Below, piece by piece: positions 7,244 to 14,270 of a stretch of 20,997 nt of DNA. How positions within the stretch are numbered: position 1 is the stretch's first letter; each line of letters begins with the position of its first letter. The translations under genes were made by a program, and so were the position numbers. The notes below the pieces were generated by a model, which did no database searches, was not told where the DNA came from, and worked only from the letters and a program-made list of their open reading frames with translations. Origin of the DNA: an uncultured Novosphingobium sp. (GTDB lineage: Bacteria; Pseudomonadota; Alphaproteobacteria; Sphingomonadales; Sphingomonadaceae); contig CAMPIM010000066.1 of the NCBI GenBank assembly GCA_946886365.1, positions 1 to 20,997 of the forward strand, read 5' to 3'.

Positions 7244-8653
7244 ATGCGTAACCGATCCGCCTTTGCCTTTGCCTTGCTCCTGACCACGGCCTGCACCGCT
7301 GGACCCGACTATCGCGGCCCTGGGGACGTGGCCCCTGCCCCACCGTCGCATTTCGTCCGGGGAGACGCCGGGTCCGGGCCAGTGGAAGCGGCCGCGCCAT
7401 GGTGGACGAGCCTTGGCGATCCGGTGCTGAACCAGTTGATGGATCAGGCGCTGGCCGGGAACCCTCGCCTGGACGCCGCAGCGGCGCGCATCCGGCAGGC
7501 GCGCGCGGCCCTGCGCCAAAAGAGGGCGGAAGAGCTGCCAACGGTCAACGGCTCCGTCATTTATGCCAAGGCGCGCTTGCCCGGACAGTCGGAGGATGGG
7601 AGCGCCACCACGCTCGACCTGTACAATGTCGGTTTCGACGCGAGCTGGGAGCTGGATCTTTTCGGCGGCGGCCGCCGGGCTATCGAGGCGACGCGCGCCG
7701 ATGTCGCGGCGAGCGAGGCAGGGCTGGACGACGCCCGCGTCAGCCTGTCGGCGGAGGTCGCGCAAAGCTATGTCGAGCTGAGGGATCGGCAGCAGCGCCT
7801 GTCTCTGGGTGTCGAGGCGTTGGCTTTGCAGGATGAGGAGGTCGCCCTTACCCGGCAACGTTTTGAACGGGGGACGATTGCGCGAGGCGAGCTGCTGCAA
7901 CAGGAGTCCGACCGGGATCGCGCGCGCGCGCAGTTGGCGCCGATGCGGGCCGAGATCGACGCGTTGAAGGATAAGCTGGCGGTGCTGACCGGCGCTGTTC
8001 CGGGGACGCTGGACAGCTTGCTCGATCCGTCGGCTGCTTTGCCGCTGCCCCCTGCTGAGGTCGCGGTGAGTGATCCGGCCGCCCTGTTGCAGCGCCGCCC
8101 CGATATACGCGCGGCGGAACGCAAGCTGGCCGCCCAGACCGCACGGATCGGCGTGGCGGATGCGGCGCGCTTTCCGCACATCAGCTTCCTGGGGCTTATC
8201 GGGCTTGGCGGGTCGTCGCCGGAGGATTTGGTCGATCTGGACAAGTTCACGGTGGCGGCGGTGCCGCGGATCAGCTGGTCTTTCCTGGATTTCGGAAAGG
8301 CCCGCGCGCGGATCGATGCGGCGGAGGCGCAGCGGGATGAGGCGGCGGCGGATTATCGCGCGGCGGTGCTGAACGCGTTGCAGGATGCCGAGGGTTCGCT
8401 GGCGCGTTTTCAGCGGCAGCGTGAGAGCCTGTCCGATCTGGCGCGGGCCGAACGGCAGGCGGCAATGGGAGCGGAGCTGGCGCGGCAGCGGAGTCAGGCC
8501 GGGACGATTTCAGGAATAGATTATTTGAAGCAACGTCGTCTGGTCTTGGCGGCTTCGCAGGCGAGGGTTCAGGCGGCGGCGGGGCTGACGGTCAGCTTTA
8601 TCAATGTGCAGAAGGCGCTGGGGCTTGGGTGGCAGGGGATGAGTAACCGCTGA
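7244..8653 (+). CDS. NodT-family outer-membrane efflux lipoprotein
   Basis: A 469-aa TolC-like channel subunit. The start at 7244 is chosen because it gives a short lipoprotein signal (MRNRSAFAFALLLTTAC) with lipobox LTTAC and lipidated Cys17; a longer frame from 7166 would run inside the pump gene and destroy the signal. Thr at +2 is compatible with outer-membrane sorting. Family features follow: WWTSLGDPVLNQLMDQAL near the N-terminus (two halves of the OEP repeat), NPRLDAAAARIRQAR, SWELDLFGG, and in the second repeat LLQRRPDIRAAERKLAAQ. It begins 8 nt after the pump stop and completes the adaptor-pump-channel operon. Confidence 0.92.
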   Translation: MRNRSAFAFALLLTTACTAGPDYRGPGDVAPAPPSHFVRGDAGSGPVEAAAPWWTSLGDPVLNQLMDQALAGNPRLDAAAARIRQARAALRQKRAEELPTVNGSVIYAKARLPGQSEDGSATTLDLYNVGFDASWELDLFGGGRRAIEATRADVAASEAGLDDARVSLSAEVAQSYVELRDRQQRLSLGVEALALQDEEVALTRQRFERGTIARGELLQQESDRDRARAQLAPMRAEIDALKDKLAVLTGAVPGTLDSLLDPSAALPLPPAEVAVSDPAALLQRRPDIRAAERKLAAQTARIGVADAARFPHISFLGLIGLGGSSPEDLVDLDKFTVAAVPRISWSFLDFGKARARIDAAEAQRDEAAADYRAAVLNALQDAEGSLARFQRQRESLSDLARAERQAAMGAELARQRSQAGTISGIDYLKQRRLVLAASQARVQAAAGLTVSFINVQKALGLGWQGMSNR

Positions 8654-8694
8654 GGCGAGTTCATTACGGATAGAAATAAAATAGGAGAGGCAGG

Positions 8695-9486
8695 ATGAGC
8701 GCGGATTTGGCCATGGGTTGCCGCCGTCTGGTGGGCAAGGTCGTCGTCGTTGCGGGCGCGTCCACCGGCATCGGGCGGGGGACCGCTTTGCGGCTGGCGG
8801 CGGAGGGCGCGACCCTGATCGTCGCGGCGCCGGGCAGTCACAAGGACAAGATCGACAGTCTGGTCGATGAGATCGCCGCGATGGGCAGCCGCGCAACCGG
8901 ATGCGCGTTCGATGCGACCGATGACGCGTCGATCGCGGCGCTGATCGATCTGGCGACGAGGACCTATGGCGGGATCGACGGGGTGCATGCCAATTTCGCC
9001 GACCTGCAAATCCTGTTTTCCGACACCAACGCGCTAACCGTGACCGACGAGGTGATGGAGCGCACATTGGATGTCAATTTGAAGGGCATGATGCGGATCA
9101 CGCGCCATGCCCTGCCCAAGCTGCTGGAACGCGGCGGCGGGGCCATGATCTATACCTCATCGGGCGCGGCGATCGCGGGGGAGCCGGTGCGCCCCTGCTA
9201 TGCGATGGCGAAGGCCGGGATCAACGCGCTGGTGCGCCATGTCGCCAGCGGCTGGGGCAAGCAGGGTATCCGCGCCAATGCCATCATGCCGGGGTTGGTG
9301 ATCACGCCCGAGCTTCGCGCCACGATGCCGACGGATTTCCAGCAGCAGGTGCTGGAGAAAGGGCGGTCTCCGCGCCTTGGGCTGGTGGAGGATATCGCGG
9401 CAATGGTCGCGTTGCTGGCGAGCCGGGACGGTGAGTGGATCAGTGGTCAGTGCATCGCGGTGGATGGCGGATCGACGATTAGTTAG
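8695..9486 (+). CDS. Short-chain dehydrogenase/reductase
   Basis: A 263-aa classical SDR for NAD(P)-linked oxidation or reduction of a hydroxyl/keto group. The cofactor motif GASTGIG is at 21-27, Asp73 precedes the adenine pocket, Asn128 is the structural/catalytic Asn (LDVNLKG), Ser156 lies in YTSSG, and Tyr169/Lys173 form YAMAK. The usual NNAG segment is altered to NFAD (100-103), which is uncommon. The C-terminal GQCIAVDGGSTIS is typical. A strong ribosome site (AGGAGAGGCAGG) precedes the ATG. It lies 41 nt after the efflux lipoprotein gene and may be cotranscribed, though its role fits the neighbouring catabolic genes better. It converges with the TonB receptor gene. Confidence 0.92.
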   Translation: MSADLAMGCRRLVGKVVVVAGASTGIGRGTALRLAAEGATLIVAAPGSHKDKIDSLVDEIAAMGSRATGCAFDATDDASIAALIDLATRTYGGIDGVHANFADLQILFSDTNALTVTDEVMERTLDVNLKGMMRITRHALPKLLERGGGAMIYTSSGAAIAGEPVRPCYAMAKAGINALVRHVASGWGKQGIRANAIMPGLVITPELRATMPTDFQQQVLEKGRSPRLGLVEDIAAMVALLASRDGEWISGQCIAVDGGSTIS

Positions 9487-9503
9487 AGCGAAGTGCGCAC
9501 ATT

Positions 9504-9640
9504 AATCCTCCCCATCGTGAGATGGGGAGGGGGACCGTTCGCGAAGCGAATGGTGGAGGGGAAATCTCACAGGTCGTGCCATTTCCCCCTCCACCAGCCT
9601 GCGGCTGGTCCCCCTCCCCACGCTTCGCGCGGGGAGGATT
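9504..9640. repeat. Long palindromic repeat, likely bidirectional terminator
   Basis: AATCCTCCCC at 9504-9513 pairs with GGGGAGGATT at 9631-9640, and the palindrome continues inward imperfectly through CCCTCCACCA-type segments (GGTGGAGGGG at 9552-9561 with CCCCCTCCACC at 9585-9595). Internal small hairpins are ATCGTGAGAT, TTCGCGAAGCGAA and CAGCCTGCGGCTG. On the plus strand it is followed by TTTTTAG. It fills the space between converging SDR and receptor genes. The CTCCCC...AGCCTGCGGCTGGT pattern is a dispersed sphingomonad intergenic repeat as far as I recall. Confidence 0.7.
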
Positions 9641-9651
9641 TTTAGGTCTGA

Positions 9652-12033
9652 TCAGAAGGCGATCTTGGCATCCACGCCGTAGGAGGTGGGCTTGTTGAAC
9701 GTCGCACCGGCGAAGCCCAGGGCGCCGAAGTCGATGCCGTAGACCAGACGCTTCTGGTTCAGCAGATTGTCGCCCCAGATGCCCACGTCGAGCTTGCCGC
9801 CGCCAAGGTCGAAGCCTTCGACAGACAGACGCGCCTTTACGTTGGTCTGGCTGGGCGAAACGATCTGTTCGTTGAACGGCGCCGTGTTGTCGAGCGCGTT
9901 GAAGTAGATCTTCGTGCGATAGGAATAGTCGCCGCGCAGACGGACGAGCGTGTCACCGTCGCCGATCGGGTGCGAATATTCAGCGCCGACATGGACATTC
10001 CACTTTGGCGTGTAGAGCGGCCGTGCCTCGTCAGCGACGTCCACCAGCGTGTTGGTGCCCGGATCGCGGAAGAGGAAGGTCTTATAGTCATGTTTCACAT
10101 AACCGACCGAGCCGTCGATCTGGAAGCCCCGGAAGGGAGCCGCCGTCAGTTCCGCTTCGAAGCCCGACAGGCGCACCTTGCCCGCATTGACGATCAGCGA
10201 GGTGGCGCCGCCGCTGCCTGCGGCGAACTGCTGCACCTGAAGGTCGTTATAGTCGGTGATGTAGCCAGCAACGTTCAGGCGCAGGCGATTGTCGAACCAT
10301 TGCGACTTGAAGCCTGCTTCATAAGAGGTCGCCTTTTCGGGATCGAAGCCGTTGATGCTGCCGCCGCGCGGGTTGATGCCGCCCGAGCGATAGCCGGTCG
10401 ATACGCGGCCATAGACCATGACATCGTCCATCACCTCATAGCTGACCGATGCCAGCCAGGAGAAGTTGTCGAAGCTGCGGCGGCCACGCTGCACGGGGAA
10501 GACGTCACCGGCCAGATAGATGGTCTTGTCGTCGGCGGTATGGCGGCCACCCAGCGTGACTTCCAGCTTATCGTCGAGCGATGATGGCTTCCAGCTGACC
10601 TGGCCGAACAGGGCCATCGACTGTGACGTGCCGCCGAATGCCTGAACGGGGGTGGCGTTGATGCCGACGGTCGCGAGGCCCGGATTGGCCGCCGCCACGG
10701 CTGCCGCAGTGCCGGCCGGGAGGCCGTAGAAATCAAGCGCAGCCACCGGCGCCAAAATCGTCAGAGCCTGCTGGTTATATTCCGACGACTTTTCGTAGAA
10801 ATAATACATGCCGAGCAGGTAGCTGAGGTCGCCGACCTTGCCGAGCGCCTGGAATTCCTGGCTGAACTGCCACTGCTTCTGCGGGGCATTGTTGCCGGTA
10901 TAGGGGACAACATCCTGAACAGATACAAGCGTGGGTGAGTTAAAGTCGATTACTGGCCCGCGCAGGACGCCATTACCCGACAGGTTCAGGATCGTGTCCT
11001 GGAAGAACTTCCGGTAGCCGGTGATCGACTTGACCGTAAGCTCAGGGATAGCTTCATAGCTAAGGGTCAACCCGTGGCCCTGAACGCGCGTCTTGCTGCC
11101 GTAGCGGAAGTTGCCGTTGCGGTCGGTGAAGCCCGCCTGCTGAACCGTGCCCTGACGATCGGGGCTGACGAGGAAGGGCGCGCCGCCGAAGCTGGGCGAC
11201 TGCGAATAATAGTCCTGTGCGGTCGGCGTGGCCGCCACGATCTGGAAGAAGGCAGGTGTGCCCTTGCGATTGTCATAATCGAAGCTGTAATTGACCGTCA
11301 GGTCGCCCAGATCCGCCTGCAAACCGATGGCAACCGAATCCGCGTTCAGGGAGCCGGGGTCCTGCGAGGCCGGGGTGAGCGTGTTGTTCACATAGCCGTC
11401 GCCCTGGCGATGCTGATAGGCGATCGACGCCTTGAGCACGTCGCCCAGAATATAGCCGGTGTCCAGCCGCGCGCGCGCATACCATTCGTTGAAGCGGCCG
11501 TAGCCAGCCTTCGCGGTGACATGCATGTCGTTGGCGGGCTTTTTGGTGATCAGCTGGAGCGCGCCGCCGATGGTGTTGCGGCCGAACAGCGTGCCCTGGG
11601 GACCGCGCAGCACTTCGATCCGCTCCAGATCGATAAGGTCGAACACGGCACCGGCGGCACGGGCGAGGTAAACGCCGTCGAGATAGACGCCCACGCCCTG
11701 TTCGGACACGGCCGAAGGTTCGTTGTTGCCGATGCCGCGAATGTAGATGGTCGCGGCCGAAAGGCTGGACGGCTGCTGCTCGATCGTGATGTTCGGCGCG
11801 AAATTCGGGACATCGGTCGGATCAGAGATATTCTGCCGTTCGATGAAGTCGCCGCTGAGCGCGGTAACGGCGACGGGGACGTTCTGCAGCGTTTCCGCGG
11901 AACGGCGCGCAGTTACGACGATGTCACCGAGAGTGGTCGATGGTTCCTGCGCGGCGCTTTGTTCCTGAGCGCTCGCCGAAACCGAAAACGGCACCAAAAT
12001 TGCGGTAACGCCCGCAAGCAATATGGACTTCAT
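9652..12033 (-). CDS. TonB-dependent outer-membrane receptor
   Basis: A 793-aa receptor for energy-dependent uptake across the outer membrane. The start at 12033 is preferred over an upstream in-frame ATG (12066) because GGGAGG lies 4 nt before it and the product begins directly with a signal peptide, MKSILLAGVT to ASA|Q (cleavage after residue 22). A TonB box DIVVTA sits at 37-42. The plug follows, with NVPVAVTALSG, IYIRGIGNN, GVYLDGVY and ERIEVLRGPQGTLFGRN (the strong plug signature). The barrel ends in Phe (DAKIAF), as needed for BAM-dependent insertion. There is no N-terminal signalling extension. Sphingomonads use many such receptors for hydrophobic or plant-derived carbon sources; the ligand here is unknown. 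It is the last gene of the minus-strand mutase region and may have its own promoter in the 230-bp spacer. Confidence 0.95.
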   Translation of the reverse strand: MKSILLAGVTAILVPFSVSASAQEQSAAQEPSTTLGDIVVTARRSAETLQNVPVAVTALSGDFIERQNISDPTDVPNFAPNITIEQQPSSLSAATIYIRGIGNNEPSAVSEQGVGVYLDGVYLARAAGAVFDLIDLERIEVLRGPQGTLFGRNTIGGALQLITKKPANDMHVTAKAGYGRFNEWYARARLDTGYILGDVLKASIAYQHRQGDGYVNNTLTPASQDPGSLNADSVAIGLQADLGDLTVNYSFDYDNRKGTPAFFQIVAATPTAQDYYSQSPSFGGAPFLVSPDRQGTVQQAGFTDRNGNFRYGSKTRVQGHGLTLSYEAIPELTVKSITGYRKFFQDTILNLSGNGVLRGPVIDFNSPTLVSVQDVVPYTGNNAPQKQWQFSQEFQALGKVGDLSYLLGMYYFYEKSSEYNQQALTILAPVAALDFYGLPAGTAAAVAAANPGLATVGINATPVQAFGGTSQSMALFGQVSWKPSSLDDKLEVTLGGRHTADDKTIYLAGDVFPVQRGRRSFDNFSWLASVSYEVMDDVMVYGRVSTGYRSGGINPRGGSINGFDPEKATSYEAGFKSQWFDNRLRLNVAGYITDYNDLQVQQFAAGSGGATSLIVNAGKVRLSGFEAELTAAPFRGFQIDGSVGYVKHDYKTFLFRDPGTNTLVDVADEARPLYTPKWNVHVGAEYSHPIGDGDTLVRLRGDYSYRTKIYFNALDNTAPFNEQIVSPSQTNVKARLSVEGFDLGGGKLDVGIWGDNLLNQKRLVYGIDFGALGFAGATFNKPTSYGVDAKIAF

Positions 12034-12037
12034 ACAT

Positions 12038-12043
12038 CCTCCC
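12038..12043 (-). promoter_or_regulatory. Ribosome binding site of the TonB receptor
   Basis: Read on the minus strand, GGGAGG lies 4 nt before the ATG at 12033. It decides between this start and the in-frame ATG 33 nt upstream, which would add 11 residues in front of the signal peptide. Confidence 0.7.
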
Positions 12044-12263
12044 AAACACATGCTGCTCTTAGTCAACAGTCCCGGTCTTTATCGTTATCTGCATGCGCCA
12101 CACGGGAAAAAGCGCCTGTTGACCCCGAACATGGATAAACATGTCCGATGCAGCTCCGTTAGTCGCAATTATCGCTTACATCAAGGATGATTGCGTCAAT
12201 CTGCGTATTATCTGACGTTTATATCTACGCTGTTGCACATTTGCACACCGGCAGTCTTAGCGC
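12044..12263 (-). promoter_or_regulatory. Intergenic region upstream of the receptor with inverted repeat
   Basis: A non-coding spacer between the EthD gene and the receptor gene. It contains an interrupted palindrome ACATG-GATAAA-CATGT at 12129-12144, a possible operator. On the minus strand a good -35 hexamer TTGACG (complement of 12194-12199) is present, but no well-spaced -10 is clear. The 9-mer TAATACGCA (minus strand; plus-strand TGCGTATTA at 12202-12210) is shared with the DUF1214/VOC promoter region. These point to separate control of the receptor gene. Confidence 0.4.
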
Positions 12264-12881
12264 CTAACGAGAGGCGGAATGGCCGTCCAGCAACTGCGCG
12301 GCCGGAGTTGCGACATGGCGGAGCAGCAGCGCTTGAGTGGAAAGACCGTACGGAATGGCGGCCTGGGCTTGCCATCCCGGCAGCCACAGGACGGCCTTTG
12401 CTGGAAAGGCGAGGTCGGTCCAGTTGCTCAAGAAGTCGGCCGAGACGCCGGGCATGTCCTTGGCGAATCCCTCCGCCCAATCCAACACCGCAGAGCGCAG
12501 ATCGACGCCTTCGGAAGCATGCTGAACGAGCAAGGCGGTTCGGCGGCCGTCGGTCCCGGCGGGGTCTCCGGTGGAAAGGATGACTTCTTCGACCCCAGCA
12601 GAGGCGATGAGGGGCCGGTTCATGAAGCGTTCCTCATCAGCGGCCATGATCTTTCCCACTGGTCCGGCCATGAGGGCCGCCGCTGCCTCTATATCGTCGG
12701 CCCAGAATTCGCTGATCGTGTCCCAGTGGAATTCCTCTGCCCCGGTGACGTGGTTGCGGGCGTAGGCATAGAAGGGGAAATGACTGATCGCCAGCGGAGC
12801 GTGATTTTCCTCATAATAACGCTGGAAATCTTCGCGAGTGGTGCCCGGCTTGTGGGCCAGAGCGCAGATGGACTTGGTCAT
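12264..12881 (-). CDS. EthD-domain (dimeric alpha/beta barrel) protein
   Basis: A 205-aa protein. The start at 12881 is chosen because its ATG overlaps the MeaB stop in an ATGA arrangement; the longer frame has a basic, low-quality leader. Residues 1-105 match the EthD/Dabb pattern: KPGTTREDFQRYYEENHAPLA (shown in part: REDFQRYYEENHAPL at 16-30), then a WADDIEAAAAL helix and an EERFMNR segment. Residues 110-205 form a second, weaker half that may be a degenerate repeat of the same fold. EthD proteins accompany P450 systems (for example ether degradation) and aromatic catabolism, with unclear function; some relatives are cyclases or decarboxylases. Its coupling to mutase-chaperone genes is unusual and suggests it acts on the same pathway. 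Confidence 0.82.
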   Translation of the reverse strand: MTKSICALAHKPGTTREDFQRYYEENHAPLAISHFPFYAYARNHVTGAEEFHWDTISEFWADDIEAAAALMAGPVGKIMAADEERFMNRPLIASAGVEEVILSTGDPAGTDGRRTALLVQHASEGVDLRSAVLDWAEGFAKDMPGVSADFLSNWTDLAFPAKAVLWLPGWQAQAAIPYGLSTQALLLRHVATPAAQLLDGHSASR

Positions 12882-13840
12882 GCGGCGGCACTCTTGTCGG
12901 GAAGGGCTGTGACAATTTGCTCTGCGGCGGCGTAGGGATCGAGCTGTCGCGTTTCGACCTGATCGAGGATGGCGTCGCCGCATAGCGCCATCGCGCGGGA
13001 TGCGAGGGCGTCGCGGACTAGCGAGAAGAGCTGTTCGCGGGCGCGCAGGCGGCTGCGCGCGGTGAAATCCCCATGTTCTTGCAAGAAGTCGCGATGGGCG
13101 GCGATGGCGTCGGCGATGGCGTCCGCGCCCTCCCCCTTTGCAGCGACGGCGCGTAGTAGTGGCACGTCCCAGCGCTGGTCCGTGACGGTTTGGGCGCGTA
13201 GGTGGAGCATCAATTCCATCTGGCGGTGGGTGGCGTCATAGCCGTCGCGGTCGGCTTTATTGACGACGAAGATGTCGCCTGCTTCCATGAGGCCCGCTTT
13301 TACCGCCTGGATCTCGTCGCCCAGGCCCGGCACGGCGACGATGACCGTGGTGTGGGCGAGGTTGACGACGTCGATCTCGTCCTGACCTACTCCCACGGTT
13401 TCGACCAGGACGATGTCATAGCCCATGGCGTCGAAGACGAGGCACGCATCATGGGTGGAGCGGGACAGGCCGCCTGCCTGCCCCCGCGTGCCGAGGGAGC
13501 GGATGAAGACGCCGGGGTCGAGCGCGTGGCGGCTCATGCGGACGCGGTCGCCGAGGATCGCGCCGCCGGTGAAGGGGCTGGACGGATCGACGGCGATGAC
13601 GGCGACGCGCTGGCCGCGCTTGCGCCATTCAGTGACGAGCGCGTCGGTGAGGGTGGATTTGCCAGCGCCGGGCGGGCCGGTGACGCCCACCACCTGTGCA
13701 CGGCCGGTCTTTGGGTAGATGGCCGCCAAGACCTGCGCGCCGCGCGGGTCGCGATCGTCCAGCCAGCGGATGGCGCGCGCGCCCGCCGCTACTTCCCCGG
13801 CGAGAAGGCGGTCGGCGACCTCCGCCGCGCGCTGCATCAT
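12878..13840 (-). CDS. meaB: MeaB/ArgK-type G-protein chaperone of B12 mutase
   Basis: A 320-aa P-loop GTPase of the MeaB/MMAA family, which protects B12-dependent acyl-CoA mutases and gates delivery of adenosylcobalamin. Motifs are complete: GPPGAGKS (55-62), VDPSSPFTGGAILGDRVRM (switch I region, 84-102), ETVGVGQDE (147-155) and NKAD (194-197). The start at 13840 is chosen from the TGATG overlap with the B12-subunit stop and from GGAGGA in front; a longer frame reads into the preceding gene. Its place directly after the two mutase genes indicates it serves that mutase. The symbol denotes family membership; it need not be the genome's general MeaB. Confidence 0.93.
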   Translation of the reverse strand: MMQRAAEVADRLLAGEVAAGARAIRWLDDRDPRGAQVLAAIYPKTGRAQVVGVTGPPGAGKSTLTDALVTEWRKRGQRVAVIAVDPSSPFTGGAILGDRVRMSRHALDPGVFIRSLGTRGQAGGLSRSTHDACLVFDAMGYDIVLVETVGVGQDEIDVVNLAHTTVIVAVPGLGDEIQAVKAGLMEAGDIFVVNKADRDGYDATHRQMELMLHLRAQTVTDQRWDVPLLRAVAAKGEGADAIADAIAAHRDFLQEHGDFTARSRLRAREQLFSLVRDALASRAMALCGDAILDQVETRQLDPYAAAEQIVTALPDKSAAA

Positions 13841-14265
13841 CAGGCGGCGTCCTCCGCCAGCCGCTGCGCCCACCAGCTTTCGAGATAGGCGACGATGTCG
13901 CGCGTGTCGGAACCCATGGTGAAGATGCGATCGACGCCTGCTTCCTCAAGGATCGGCTTGTCCTCTTCCGGGATGACGCCGCCTGCGACCAGCAGCTTGT
14001 CGCCCCCGCCTGCGTCGCGGAGCAGGCGGGCGAGTTTGGGCAGGTTGCGGGTGTGACCCGCCGAAAGGGTGGAGATGCCGACGACGTCTACATCCTCCTG
14101 AATGGCGGCGGCGCAGACCATTTCGGGGGTTTGCTTGAGGCCGGTGAAGATGACCTCCATGCCTGCTTCGCGCAGGGCGTGGCCGATGACGGTGACGCCG
14201 ACGGTGTGCGTGTCCATGCCGAGCTTGGCGAGCAGGACGCGCAGGGGGCGTTTGAATGTGGTCAT
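13840..14265 (-). CDS. B12-binding small subunit of acyl-CoA mutase
   Basis: A 141-aa stand-alone cobalamin-binding domain, the size of IcmB or HcmB. The His-on cobalamin motif DxHxxG is intact (Asp18, His20, Gly23 in LGMDTHTVG), as are the downstream loop GISTLSAGH, which packs on the nucleotide tail, and VAGGVIPEED near the C-terminus. The ATG at 14265 is preferred over a TTG at 14274 that would overlap the mutase stop, because GGGGA is better spaced to the ATG; the TTG remains possible. It lies 5 nt after the large-subunit stop and overlaps the MeaB start. It would carry adenosylcobalamin for the large subunit encoded at 14271-15992. Confidence 0.93.
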   Translation of the reverse strand: MTTFKRPLRVLLAKLGMDTHTVGVTVIGHALREAGMEVIFTGLKQTPEMVCAAAIQEDVDVVGISTLSAGHTRNLPKLARLLRDAGGGDKLLVAGGVIPEEDKPILEEAGVDRIFTMGSDTRDIVAYLESWWAQRLAEDAA

Positions 14266-14270
14266 GCTGG

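Noticed and set aside
12882..12983. N-terminal extension of the EthD protein
   Set aside because: Arg-rich segment inside the MeaB gene; the ATGA overlap at 12881 gives a proper EthD start.
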